Assembly: GCA_016777125.1 (NCBI GenBank)
Contig: JADHSC010000010.1
Coordinates: 1-63,187 of the forward strand
Length of the DNA stretch: 63,187 nucleotides
From: Candidatus Poseidoniaceae archaeon
GTDB lineage: Archaea; Thermoplasmatota; Poseidoniia; Poseidoniales; Poseidoniaceae
Direction: 5' to 3'
The notes beneath the pieces are model-generated. The model had not been told where the DNA came from. It saw only the letters and a program-made list of their open reading frames with translations, and ran no database searches. Position numbers and translations under genes: made by a program. Below are positions 17,877 through 26,714 of this stretch, piece after piece (the first letter of the stretch is position 1; each line of letters starts with the position of its first letter).

Positions 17877-20693
17877 ATGGGATTAATGGAAAATTTTGGT
17901 AGAGTCGCTACATCCTATATGGATGAGAAAGCAAAACTCGAAGAAGCTGGTGAGAAACGAACACGTACACGAATGGGTCACGGTTTTTGGCCTCATGAAG
18001 TACTGCGTGATACGATTCTCTTTTCGTTCATGGCTGCAGTTCTTCTGTTCTATGCGTGGTTAATTCCACCGCCACTTCACGGCGCTGCAGATCCATATGC
18101 ACAAGCAGGATTCGTATTCCCTGATTGGTACGTTCTGTTTTCGTACGGATACTTGCGTTGGGGAGAATATCTCCCTCAATTCACGGTCCCTACAGGATTC
18201 ATTGGTGACATTGTAGGCCAACCTGTTTTCGCATGGAACGCTGCTTGGTGGGGTGCTGCTCTAACTGGAATTCCTATTGGTATCCTCACACTTCCACCGC
18301 TCATTGGAGGACGTGAAAAGCGACCTGTCGAAGACCCGTGGTTTGCGGCTGCAGGAGCAGTTTATCTTGCACACATTTGGTTCATCTCTGTTTTCTCGAT
18401 CAATATCTTCCTCGAATTGTATGGGAAAAATCGGTCGGATTATTGTAAACTTGACTCTCATGGAGATTTGTTATGTGGTACAAGAGCGCCTTGGATGGCA
18501 GATATTTTCAATGCTGTGCCATGGATACTGACGGGTTTACTGCTGTGGATTGTCATTTACTTCATTGCCCGAAACGTGATGGTCAAAGCCTGGGGCTCTG
18601 GATTTACTCCTGCTCATGGAAAGCGACTTATCATTGGTGCATTGGTTGTCTCTGCCGGAGCATCTGTAGCAACATTCGACACCTACGACAACGGTTTCTG
18701 GGAAGCTGGCGGTCTATTGACGATCAAAGGGCTAACGCACGATTATTATCCTGAACTCGAAGCAATGCGAACTCAACCAACCGATGTACACGTGCATGAG
18801 ATAAATGAGTTCACTGACGACCGAGGCTACTCCGATGATGGTATTGTCCCAGCCGCCGCGTGGACAGACTGGCAGATATACCAGCCAGCGCGAGAAGTGC
18901 TTATCGATTTCAGTGATGCAAATAATCACCAAGATGCAGAAGAAGGACTCAACGCAGCTGGAACGACAACATCCTTCTTTGGAGGAGATGGCTTCACAGC
19001 GAGTGGAACATTCACTGTAACTGAAGATACAAACAACTTCCCAGACGGACATCATGAATCTGTTGAATCACTCACAACAGACGTTGTTTGTGAATATCGA
19101 TCAAGCGAGCGTAAAATCGATGGTGTCAACACAGCCACCATGCTTACGAGTTCACTTACCGTCACAGATGCGAATGGAAAGGTCATGACCTCCTTCTCCG
19201 AGTGTGTAGGCGATGAGATTACTCTTGAACCAGGTGTGTATAATTACGAATACAGCCTTCAAGCATCTGGACCACTTGCTCAAAACAACTCGATTATGAC
19301 GGAAACGACATTCTCTATTCGTGCATATCAGCCACTCCTTCTATGGGATAGTAATGCAGGCCCACTCGCCGGAACCGTTGTCAATCTCAGTGATACCGCT
19401 ACAATAGCAGCATCCTCTGGAACATACAGCGATGTCGTCAACCCTTCATACCACGTCAATCCGAAGGCACTCGATGCTAAACTCACCTATGCAATGTTCA
19501 TTCCATGTTTGACATTTGGTGCAATCGTTATCGTTGTCTTGAGATCAATGGCACGAGGATATGAATTCGAAATGAACAAGTGTTACGGTTGCGATTTGTG
19601 TGACGATGCTTGCCCTGTTCGATTGTTCAACGGTGGTGACAAACTCAACATCATTTACAATTCTTGGAACAATGAAGATGATGGCGTTCCTATGTACTCA
19701 TGTCTTACCTGTACAGCCTGTACGAATGCATGTCCACAACTCGTCAATTACGACTCCTATGTTGATATTCGCCGAAGCCTCATCGTAGGTGGTCCAGCGG
19801 CTGAGATCCCTCACACAGTATTGCAAGCCGTCTTGGCTGCTGAAGCAGAAGAAGCATCAAACGAGGATTTCATCCCAGTAGAAGAGTACCCAATTACATC
19901 CAACGTTGGCTATTACCCTGGATGTGTCGACTATCTTGACCAAGAGATGGTCTTCTCACACGTCAATGAAGGAGATATGAATCTTGGAGATTCAACAACT
20001 GCTGCGTTTACACTCTTTGAAGAAATGGGACATGATGTATCCTACCTTGGCCGTGATTTCTTGAAGTGCTGTGGCCACGACCAAAAGTGGCAAGGACTTA
20101 CTGAAGTATTTGACAAACTCAAAGCCTACAATCAAAAGAAGATTGAAGCATCTGGTATCGATACACTCGTGTCATCATGTGCAGAATGTTTCCGTACCTT
20201 TGCTCGAGATTACGAACTTGAAGGCGTCAAAGTCATGCACACAACGGAGTATCTCATCGAAAGCGGTTTCGATATGGAACTTTCAACCGATGCTACAACA
20301 GTTACCTATCACGACCCATGTCGACTCGGTCGCCAAATGGGAATCTATGATGAACCACGTGAACTTATCAACGCTGTAGAAGGTGTCAATCTCGTCGAAA
20401 TGGAACACAGTGGAGAGGACGCAATGTGCTGTGGCGTATCCAGTATGATGTCTTGCAACGAAAACGCACGTGCTCTACGTGTAGCTCGTATGGAAGAAAT
20501 CAAGGACACTGGTGCTGACACTATGCTCACCTCTTGCCCGAAGTGTGTTTCACACTTTGAATGCTTGAAGTTTGAAGGCGATGAGCGATACGAAGACATC
20601 GAGATTCTCGATGTTGTATCCTTCCTTGCCCGAGAAGTTAACGCAAAGAAGAGCGAATTGGCTCAACCTTCACTCGGTGAAGTCGAAGCTTGA
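17877..20693 (+). CDS. Fusion: cytochrome b subunit IV, extracellular domain and HdrD-like Fe-S oxidoreductase
   Basis: A single 938-residue frame joining two redox modules. Residues 1 to about 266 hold five likely membrane helices. After the first comes FPDWY (81-85), matching the PEWY quinol-site motif of subunit IV. Residues about 267-535 are an Asp- and Thr-rich, beta-type domain, and 537-557 is a sixth helix. The remainder is soluble: two 4Fe-4S motifs (CYGCDLCDDACP at 569-580, CLTCTACTNACP at 609-620) and two CCG domains (C683, CC731-732, C768/C771; then C815, CC851-852, C887/C890), the arrangement of HdrD, GlpC and LutA-type proteins. Positive residues place the Fe-S part in the cytoplasm and the beta domain outside. 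Start ATG is preceded by GGAGGGAG. Confidence 0.9.
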   Translation: MGLMENFGRVATSYMDEKAKLEEAGEKRTRTRMGHGFWPHEVLRDTILFSFMAAVLLFYAWLIPPPLHGAADPYAQAGFVFPDWYVLFSYGYLRWGEYLPQFTVPTGFIGDIVGQPVFAWNAAWWGAALTGIPIGILTLPPLIGGREKRPVEDPWFAAAGAVYLAHIWFISVFSINIFLELYGKNRSDYCKLDSHGDLLCGTRAPWMADIFNAVPWILTGLLLWIVIYFIARNVMVKAWGSGFTPAHGKRLIIGALVVSAGASVATFDTYDNGFWEAGGLLTIKGLTHDYYPELEAMRTQPTDVHVHEINEFTDDRGYSDDGIVPAAAWTDWQIYQPAREVLIDFSDANNHQDAEEGLNAAGTTTSFFGGDGFTASGTFTVTEDTNNFPDGHHESVESLTTDVVCEYRSSERKIDGVNTATMLTSSLTVTDANGKVMTSFSECVGDEITLEPGVYNYEYSLQASGPLAQNNSIMTETTFSIRAYQPLLLWDSNAGPLAGTVVNLSDTATIAASSGTYSDVVNPSYHVNPKALDAKLTYAMFIPCLTFGAIVIVVLRSMARGYEFEMNKCYGCDLCDDACPVRLFNGGDKLNIIYNSWNNEDDGVPMYSCLTCTACTNACPQLVNYDSYVDIRRSLIVGGPAAEIPHTVLQAVLAAEAEEASNEDFIPVEEYPITSNVGYYPGCVDYLDQEMVFSHVNEGDMNLGDSTTAAFTLFEEMGHDVSYLGRDFLKCCGHDQKWQGLTEVFDKLKAYNQKKIEASGIDTLVSSCAECFRTFARDYELEGVKVMHTTEYLIESGFDMELSTDATTVTYHDPCRLGRQMGIYDEPRELINAVEGVNLVEMEHSGEDAMCCGVSSMMSCNENARALRVARMEEIKDTGADTMLTSCPKCVSHFECLKFEGDERYEDIEILDVVSFLAREVNAKKSELAQPSLGEVEA

Positions 20694-20698
20694 GACAT

Positions 20699-20989
20699 TC
20701 AATCGCTGTTTGGAGGAGTTCCTTCCTCATCCATCCCTACGATTTCGTAGTTCGATGGGAAGAGAGCAATGATGACTCCTGCGATGAGACTGATCAATCC
20801 CCACATGAATTCTTGTTGAACAAATAGCAATTCAAGAGCGATCACGCAGAGAACAAGTCCTCCTATGTTTGAAGTCCAAACAAGCGTCTTGAACGTACCG
20901 AGTGATACACCTGTCGTACCGTCTTTCCGATATGGTCCAAACTCTCCACCAAAACGTTGTGCTGACGGTTCTTTTCCTTTCTTTGACAT
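20699..20989 (-). CDS. Small two-helix membrane protein
   Basis: A 96-residue protein: a basic, Gly-rich N-terminus (RFGGEFGPYRKDG), two membrane helices (about 43-58 and 61-78) and an acidic tail ending GMDEEGTPPNSD. No family recognised. It is convergent with the cytochrome b/HdrD-like fusion, whose stop is five bases away, and follows the ferredoxin gene by ten bases on the same strand. Confidence 0.55.
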   Translation of the reverse strand: MSKKGKEPSAQRFGGEFGPYRKDGTTGVSLGTFKTLVWTSNIGGLVLCVIALELLFVQQEFMWGLISLIAGVIIALFPSNYEIVGMDEEGTPPNSD

Positions 20990-20999
20990 CGTTCATTCC

Positions 21000-21332
21000 T
21001 CATCGGTCGATCATGGTGATAGCATCTGTTGGACAAGCGAGAACACATAGTCTGCATCCAGTGCAAGCATCTCTGATAATTTTCGCTTTTTGATTGCTTT
21101 CAACATTGAGTAGGGGACTTCGCATAGCCATCTTATACATTTCAATGGCATCATCATCACAAACGATTGTGCATTGGTCACAACCGATACACAATGATTC
21201 TTGGACAAAAGCGACAGCGGTTTCACCTCCCTTAAGGGATGAATGCTGCACACCTCGCTGACGATTGAGGCTTGAGCGTATACGCTTCGCCTCTTCTTCG
21301 CGACGACGCTTAAGGTCATCCGAGGACGTCAT
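21000..21332 (-). CDS. Two-cluster ferredoxin
   Basis: A 110-residue protein with a charged, helical N-terminus (about 1-40) and two 4Fe-4S binding motifs: C48-C51-C54-C58 (CIGCDQCTIVC) and C90-C93-C96-C100 (CTGCRLCVLACP). The first motif is followed by Asp rather than the usual Pro. The insertion between the clusters (about 59-89) is longer than in minimal bacterial ferredoxins. It sits next to the respiratory operon on the opposite strand, and its start overlaps the upstream membrane-protein gene by 17 bases. It could be an electron carrier for the cytoplasmic HdrD-like module (inference). Confidence 0.85.
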   Translation of the reverse strand: MTSSDDLKRRREEEAKRIRSSLNRQRGVQHSSLKGGETAVAFVQESLCIGCDQCTIVCDDDAIEMYKMAMRSPLLNVESNQKAKIIRDACTGCRLCVLACPTDAITMIDR

Positions 21333-21975
21333 GTTCTACCTGAGCAATGGGTTGGCCTTCAAACTTGGCAACGCTCAGATTGACAAGAAGGTCTCCAAAG
21401 CAATAGAATGCTCCAACCAACAATGGTGGATTCCAAGCAGTCAATCCGGTGTAAGGTACAGAAGAAGCCCATGTCCAATTACAAAGGTACGTCCCCCACA
21501 GTTCCATGGCAAGAGCAAGCCAAACCATTGTGGCATAAAGACGGGGCTCTGGACCCCATCGAATGAAACCGAACGTGAGAATCAACAACAAGACCGCAGA
21601 GGTATCCGTTCCTTTTGCTGCTCCATAGAGAACAAGCGGTAAAAGAGCAAGAATGAGATAAACTGGAGAAGCGTGTGGAATCCTCTTCGCCAATCTTCGT
21701 CCTAAATCAAACAGGAAATAATGACCTACTGGGACAAAAAAGGGCATTAAACCTCTTTGATATTCATAAATCAACCATACTTCACTGAAGAACAATTCCA
21801 TTGGTGTTGCAAAGGCTAACACCGCAATCATTTCGATTCTCTCTTTGCGATCTGTTATGACGAAGAGATACAGAAAAGTTCCAATGCACCAAATATCAAC
21901 AGGCCATTGAGCATACGTTGCTGAAACAAAGAGGCCGATGGCTATGGTCGTGATGTAAAGCAGTTCACGACGCAT
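21316..21975 (-). CDS. Hypothetical polytopic membrane protein
   Basis: A 219-residue protein, almost entirely hydrophobic with about six or seven helices. Polar or aromatic residues within helices include VGHYFLFDLGRR (about 83-94) and MELWGTYLCNWTW (about 157-169), which might line a binding site. I do not recognise the family. It overlaps the ferredoxin start by 17 bases, so the two are probably translated from one transcript. Confidence 0.6.
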   Translation of the reverse strand: MRRELLYITTIAIGLFVSATYAQWPVDIWCIGTFLYLFVITDRKERIEMIAVLAFATPMELFFSEVWLIYEYQRGLMPFFVPVGHYFLFDLGRRLAKRIPHASPVYLILALLPLVLYGAAKGTDTSAVLLLILTFGFIRWGPEPRLYATMVWLALAMELWGTYLCNWTWASSVPYTGLTAWNPPLLVGAFYCFGDLLVNLSVAKFEGQPIAQVEHDVLG

Positions 21976-22006
21976 GGTTCTGCTACAAGCATCTCCTTTA
22001 TCAGAA

Positions 22007-23209
22007 TCATGACGCTTTCATCGATTCTAATTCAAGTCCCATAGCGAGCATTGAGATTTCAGCAACCAATGCGTGCCAATTGTGTGCATGAGTCATATAG
22101 CCAGGTTCTTGATCAGAGGTGACGAATTGTGCACTCGGAGAATTAAGATTACTAATGTCATCTCGTTTTGCATTAACTCTGTAAAACCAAGATGAAGCAT
22201 CACCATCGACAAGATAGACAACTGGCTCTACTGGAAAACCTTCTTCCGTTTTCATGAGAGTAGGAACGCCTTCCTGTATCAAGAAATCTTCAACATCTGT
22301 GGTTCCTTTCCCATACATTAGTTTCTTCATCTTGCGATTGGAAAGATTGAGAAGTTGCTCACCAGAAGTTACAGTCATAATCCCTAAGCCGTAGGTTCCA
22401 CGATTATTCTTGACATATACAACTGGCTGTCTGTCAAGACCAAGAGCTTGATATCGTTGTGAGAGAGCAGCAATGAATTCATCCACCTCTTCTGCAAGTT
22501 TTACTCTGCAAGTTTCTTTTTCCAAACATTTATTCTCAGAAACAAATGAATCACAGAGTAAGTGCCATGGTTCGATTCCAATTATTTCGCTTACTTCTTC
22601 GACAAGGGGACGAAGATGTTCAAAATGCATTGATTTCTTTCTATTGTGCCAACCCATTTGTGGATTTGGCAAGATGTGAGGAGATGAAAGCCCCTCCAAA
22701 CCTTCGTCAGTAAGATCATTGTTGAGCAAAATAAAGTCAGGTTTTTCTCCATTTACCATAAGAACATCATCGATAACTTCGACTTGATTCAATGGAAGAG
22801 GGCCATGTATTCCATTGAGTGATTCGAATCCGCCAAGTTCGGGATTACCGATAGTGCATCGATATCCTGCTGATTCAACCAACTTACATAGCATTCGAAG
22901 ATTCTCAACATATCCTTGATTTCTGGTATGAGATTCGGGATAAATATGAACCCACTTACAATCGGGATTATTTCGTTTGATGTGTTCTGAAATGCGATGT
23001 GTTAGATGAGGTAAATCAGAATCAGAGGTATTGTTGAAACCAGCAGGGAATTGATTAGCATCAACCACAGCTATTTTCCATCCTGCATCTCGGACATCCA
23101 CACTTCCGTAAATGGGGACCTCTATTGACGAACGTTTTTCATTCATCCATTCAGTCAATTCGTCACGCTTTTCTTCTAGTCTATTGCTTAACTCGTGTAG
23201 GATTGTCAT
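22007..23209 (-). CDS. gshA: Glutamate-cysteine ligase, GshA (PF08886-type)
   Basis: About 400 residues resembling the non-canonical GshA family of some proteobacteria, which makes gamma-glutamylcysteine from glutamate, cysteine and ATP. Matching stretches are IAVVDANQFPAGFNN near residue 48, VHIYPESHTRN near 87, and VYVKNNRGTYGLGIMTVTSG near 265, an ATP-grasp-like region. The ATG at 23209 shares its first base with the asnB stop (TGATG) and has GAGGTG upstream; the in-frame TTG one codon earlier is less likely. No second-step glutathione synthetase is nearby. Halophilic archaea use gamma-glutamylcysteine itself as a thiol, which is a possible parallel. Confidence 0.75.
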   Translation of the reverse strand: MTILHELSNRLEEKRDELTEWMNEKRSSIEVPIYGSVDVRDAGWKIAVVDANQFPAGFNNTSDSDLPHLTHRISEHIKRNNPDCKWVHIYPESHTRNQGYVENLRMLCKLVESAGYRCTIGNPELGGFESLNGIHGPLPLNQVEVIDDVLMVNGEKPDFILLNNDLTDEGLEGLSSPHILPNPQMGWHNRKKSMHFEHLRPLVEEVSEIIGIEPWHLLCDSFVSENKCLEKETCRVKLAEEVDEFIAALSQRYQALGLDRQPVVYVKNNRGTYGLGIMTVTSGEQLLNLSNRKMKKLMYGKGTTDVEDFLIQEGVPTLMKTEEGFPVEPVVYLVDGDASSWFYRVNAKRDDISNLNSPSAQFVTSDQEPGYMTHAHNWHALVAEISMLAMGLELESMKAS

Positions 23210-24984
23210 CAAATCACCTCATTCAATAAATCATCAAGAGTTCTATTCTGCAAGTTAAGTCCATGTCCTTGCAAGTGTATTGATTCAAACAATCCAAGCC
23301 CTAAGGCAATTTCTGGTTGCCTGTTTAGAACCTTTTCACATACGGTCCATTTTGACGCAATCTCTTTTATTTGAGATGCGTATTCATCAAGACAAGATGT
23401 GAGCAGTGTGGGTGAAGTTGCCGTTCCAGCAGGTAACTTCTTTCGATAAACTACTGATTCAGGAAGATTTGTAAGCGCTGCAGCTGAACGCAAAGCCTTC
23501 TTTTCCAAACCCTTCGATGGAAGTCGTTGATCCATTGGAAGGTGCATTGCTTCTTGTCGATGGGCACGTGAAAGGAAAGGAACTCGAACTTCCAATGAAT
23601 GTGCCATAGAGTGACGATCAACAAGACGAAGTTGGAAATTACTCAGTTGACCATGATCCATCTCGAATTGTAATGTCTTTTGCAAGGAACTCAAGTGAGT
23701 TGAAGGACGATGGTCTTGGGTCCACCAACGTGAATCCTCTGACAACGAATCGGTTTGAAGAGTTGCAGCAAAGGGATGATCGAGATTTGCCATGCGTGCT
23801 TCAAGTTGCTGTTGATGATGGTTCAGATCAACATATCGAGGATATCCAGCATGTATCTCATCTGCTCCCTGACCGCATAGTCCAACCCGGACCGCTTTCG
23901 ACATTTCCTGAAACAATGGTTGGAAGAATAATACGGAGACATCTAAGTCCTCACCATGCCAAGAAAGAGATGGTAAATGACGGGAGAATGAATCAGAATC
24001 CATGATCGATTGATGATGTTCTAAATCTAATGCGGATGCGACGAGTTCAGCCGCCATCCAATCGGGATTATCTTCGCTTTCTGCAACGGTCCAGCAAGCG
24101 GGAGTTGGACGCCCATACCTCTTAGCAGCATCACTGGCAACGGCAGCGACCAGAGAGGAATCGAGTCCACCTGAAAGGACAATACCCACAGGAACGTCAG
24201 ACATCAATCGTTGACCAACACTCTCAATGAATCCATCGAGAAGAAGGCTTGAACCTTGATTCACATCCCATGAATCGGTTGGATTGAACTGAGGTCGAGA
24301 GAATTGTGCACGACTTTCCAATGTTGCAATACCATCATCTACAGTCCAAACCTCAACAGTTCCTGGTCGAACTTGATGTACACCCTCAAACAACGATGTT
24401 GCATCAAGGGGGTATTCCCAAACAAGTCGGGCAACAAGGGCTTCCATATCCATGCTAGGAGTGTATTGAGGATGTGCATGGAAAGCTTTGGCCTCACTAG
24501 CAAAAAGAAGTGAGCCATTGATGGTTGTTCTCAAGAGAGGCTTGATTCCCATTTCATCACGAGCAAGAATCAATTGTCTGTTCACTGGATCCCACAGACT
24601 CAAGGCGAACATTCCGTCAAGTTGCTTCAACCAATTGCAATGGTCTTCAGCGATTGGATGTTCTAAAGTGTGCGTCGCGTTTCTATGCAATGCAAGAATT
24701 GTTTCACTATCGCCCATCGTCTTCCAAGGATAACTCTCGTTGATCCTTCTAAGTTCCTGATAGTTGTAGATTTCACCATTGACAATAAGAATGCAACCAT
24801 GGTCGGAAGTGATGGGCTGGGGACTTCCTTGTAAATCGACAATTGCAAGTCGTGAATGACCGAGGGAGATGTGCTCATCATTCCAGAAACCAGTGCCATC
24901 AGGCCCACGGTGATGTTGGAGACGAGTCATACTCTTGACAACAGAAGGTTCTGGAGAACCAACCATGCCAGAAATCCCACACAT
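23209..24984 (-). CDS. asnB: Asparagine synthetase (glutamine-hydrolysing) family protein
   Basis: A 591-residue two-domain amidotransferase. The N-terminal glutaminase starts MCGISGMVG, with Cys2 as nucleophile after Met removal; HHRGPDGTGFW at about 24-34 and NGEIYNYQELR near 70 fit class II glutaminase. The C-terminal synthetase domain has the ATP-pyrophosphatase loop VLSGGLDSSLVAA. Usual product: asparagine from aspartate, glutamine and ATP. AsnB-like enzymes also make amide bonds in specialised pathways, and 1-base coupling to gshA leaves room for a different substrate. A strong TATA box lies 24-32 bases upstream of the start. Confidence 0.85.
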   Translation of the reverse strand: MCGISGMVGSPEPSVVKSMTRLQHHRGPDGTGFWNDEHISLGHSRLAIVDLQGSPQPITSDHGCILIVNGEIYNYQELRRINESYPWKTMGDSETILALHRNATHTLEHPIAEDHCNWLKQLDGMFALSLWDPVNRQLILARDEMGIKPLLRTTINGSLLFASEAKAFHAHPQYTPSMDMEALVARLVWEYPLDATSLFEGVHQVRPGTVEVWTVDDGIATLESRAQFSRPQFNPTDSWDVNQGSSLLLDGFIESVGQRLMSDVPVGIVLSGGLDSSLVAAVASDAAKRYGRPTPACWTVAESEDNPDWMAAELVASALDLEHHQSIMDSDSFSRHLPSLSWHGEDLDVSVLFFQPLFQEMSKAVRVGLCGQGADEIHAGYPRYVDLNHHQQQLEARMANLDHPFAATLQTDSLSEDSRWWTQDHRPSTHLSSLQKTLQFEMDHGQLSNFQLRLVDRHSMAHSLEVRVPFLSRAHRQEAMHLPMDQRLPSKGLEKKALRSAAALTNLPESVVYRKKLPAGTATSPTLLTSCLDEYASQIKEIASKWTVCEKVLNRQPEIALGLGLFESIHLQGHGLNLQNRTLDDLLNEVI

Positions 24985-25007
24985 ACCTCACTGGAAACGT
25001 CCATGAC

Positions 25008-25016
25008 GTTTATACC
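25008..25016 (-). promoter_or_regulatory. TATA box of the asnB-gshA operon
   Basis: Reads GGTATAAAC on the minus strand, centred about 28 bases before the asnB ATG. Archaeal spacing would put the transcription start almost at the ATG, although GAGGT directly precedes the ATG as well. Confidence 0.55.
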
Positions 25017-25038
25017 ATCGCTTTTACAATGAAACTTT

Positions 25039-25149
25039 TCACCACAATGGGTACTTGAATGCTACAACCGCCAAGAGAATTACAGCGATTCCAAAGAAGG
25101 CATAGTAAACCGATTGCGGCGGGTCGGAGGATGAATTATCGTCATACAT
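25039..25149 (-). CDS. Very small single-helix membrane protein (36 residues)
   Basis: Open frame from ATG at 25149 to TGA at 25039. It begins MYDDNSSSDPPQSVYYAF, continues as one hydrophobic helix (GIAVILLAVVAF) and ends KYPLW. An acidic, Pro/Ser-rich head followed by one helix is typical of real small membrane proteins. It fills most of the gap between the polyprenol-kinase-like gene (57 bases upstream) and asnB, and is on the same strand as both. There is no strong ribosome site. Confidence 0.5.
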   Translation of the reverse strand: MYDDNSSSDPPQSVYYAFFGIAVILLAVVAFKYPLW

Positions 25150-25206
25150 GGGTATCAACAACCATCCGTAAACGACCCGATTCTTCAATATGGCGGCGGT
25201 TCGACC

Positions 25207-25830
25207 TCACATAACTCCCAAAAAGGGTTCAAGAATCACTACTACTGCCAAAGGAATCAACAACATTGTAGCATTGTCATCGATGTATCGTAATCGAGGC
25301 CATTCTGCTGCAACACACATTGGACCCATCAATGCTACGAGAAGCCATGGAGTCCCTACCCATAGTGCACAAGATGCCCAAATCAATGTAATACCAAGCG
25401 CCCCTGCCCACATAACTGCGGATACAGAAAAGTCCTTTCTTCGCATCTCGCCAAGGAGTGGATCTCCAAGCGATAGACTCAGAATGAGTGGGTATGCATA
25501 CGCTTTATGGGGTGTCAAAAGCAAGACCATGCCTATTGCAATAGCACCCCATGCTAAAGCAGAGACTTGCTTTGCCTCATAGGCACGTTGACCGATTATA
25601 GTGACACCGAACTTCAGCCGAAGAGCCTCTCCTACGATGGCAACGAGAATGACAAGGGAAACAAGTTGAGGAAGTGAAAGGTTTACTGCGTCCGCAGTGT
25701 GTTCTCCGAATTCAAAAAACAGGACCGGAATAAATGACATCCCGAGATGAATCCCTCTACGAAGCAGATGCCCAGACAAACCACCGACCGATTGTTCAAT
25801 TGGGTTCGTCATCTCAACTTGGTCACTCAT
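25207..25830 (-). CDS. Dolichol/phytol kinase-like CTP-dependent lipid kinase
   Basis: A 207-residue integral membrane protein with about six or seven helices. Family-like motifs are RRGIHLGMSFIPVLFF near the N-terminus, LSLGDPLLGEMRRKDFS at about 118-134, and AEWPRLRYIDDNATMLLIPL near 174-193. These follow the RK.xH, GDP/GE.R and E...DDN..IPL pattern of the SEC59/DGK1/VTE5 family, which phosphorylates polyprenols, phytol or diacylglycerol with CTP. In an archaeon it could recycle isoprenoid alcohols. It overlaps the meaB stop by eight bases. Confidence 0.55.
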   Translation of the reverse strand: MSDQVEMTNPIEQSVGGLSGHLLRRGIHLGMSFIPVLFFEFGEHTADAVNLSLPQLVSLVILVAIVGEALRLKFGVTIIGQRAYEAKQVSALAWGAIAIGMVLLLTPHKAYAYPLILSLSLGDPLLGEMRRKDFSVSAVMWAGALGITLIWASCALWVGTPWLLVALMGPMCVAAEWPRLRYIDDNATMLLIPLAVVVILEPFLGVM

Positions 25831-26710
25831 CTACTTCCCTCAGTTTTACATAGGCTTCATCGAAACCAATCAAACCTTCCTCTAGATTGGTAAGAATATC
25901 ATTGAATTCAGAATGGTTGAGGATTTGCCGTTCATGATGGGAAAGAATACGCTCTCTCCAACGTGCTCTTTCTGCCCGTGATGTTTGTTGTAATCCCATC
26001 AAAAGAACTGCAGCCTCATCAATCCCATCGCCTCGCAAGGCACTTACGAGTTGAACTTCAGGGGGTGTAGGATTACCGAGTTGAAGTGATTCCCTCAGTT
26101 CATTTGCATGGCGTTCAGCTCCAGGAAGGTCTGATTTGTTGACAAGTATGGCATCAGCAAGTTCGAGCAATCCTGCTTTTTCGGCTTGGACGCCATCGCC
26201 TCTGGCAGGACCTTCGATCAATACGATTCTATCAGCGACCGCTGCACAACGAACTTCAGATTGTCCCGCACCTACGGTTTCAATGATGACTCGATCCCAA
26301 CCAGTCATCAACAGGCAGGCTGCCATTTCTTGAACGACAGATGGGACAGAGCCACTGGATTTTCTTGTAGCAACCGAACGCACGTACACGAGGTCTTTCT
26401 TCTCAGGATGGTCAACAACTGTCATTCGCACACGGTCTCCAAGCAAGGCGCCTCCAGAACGTGGCGATGATGGATCCACTGCCAGTACTGCAATCTTCGT
26501 GCCATCATCTGTCCAAACGTGAAGCAATCGATCGAGAAGGCAGGATTTGCCAACACCAGGAGGTCCTGTAAGTGCCAATATTCGCCATTCATCAGATTCT
26601 TCAATCTCTGGTTCAAGTATTGTCTCACCATTTTCGATGGACGATAAGAGACGTGCTAATGCCCTTCTATCTCCTTGACGAGCAAGTGATACCATCTGTT
26701 GCAAGAACAT
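25823..26710 (-). CDS. meaB: MeaB/ArgK-type GTPase for methylmalonyl-CoA mutase
   Basis: G3E-family GTPase that gates cobalamin loading and protects methylmalonyl-CoA mutase. Walker A is GPPGVGKS at about 49-56, followed by VLAVDPSSPRSGGALLGDRVRM, switch-like VRSVATRKSSG, ETVGAGQSEV and the guanine-specificity motif NKSD. Length (about 295) is close to other family members. The ATG at 26710 follows an in-frame GTG. It lies four bases after the mutase B12-subunit gene, so the two form a functional operon. Confidence 0.92.
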   Translation of the reverse strand: MFLQQMVSLARQGDRRALARLLSSIENGETILEPEIEESDEWRILALTGPPGVGKSCLLDRLLHVWTDDGTKIAVLAVDPSSPRSGGALLGDRVRMTVVDHPEKKDLVYVRSVATRKSSGSVPSVVQEMAACLLMTGWDRVIIETVGAGQSEVRCAAVADRIVLIEGPARGDGVQAEKAGLLELADAILVNKSDLPGAERHANELRESLQLGNPTPPEVQLVSALRGDGIDEAAVLLMGLQQTSRAERARWRERILSHHERQILNHSEFNDILTNLEEGLIGFDEAYVKLREVDE

Positions 26711-26714
26711 CACC

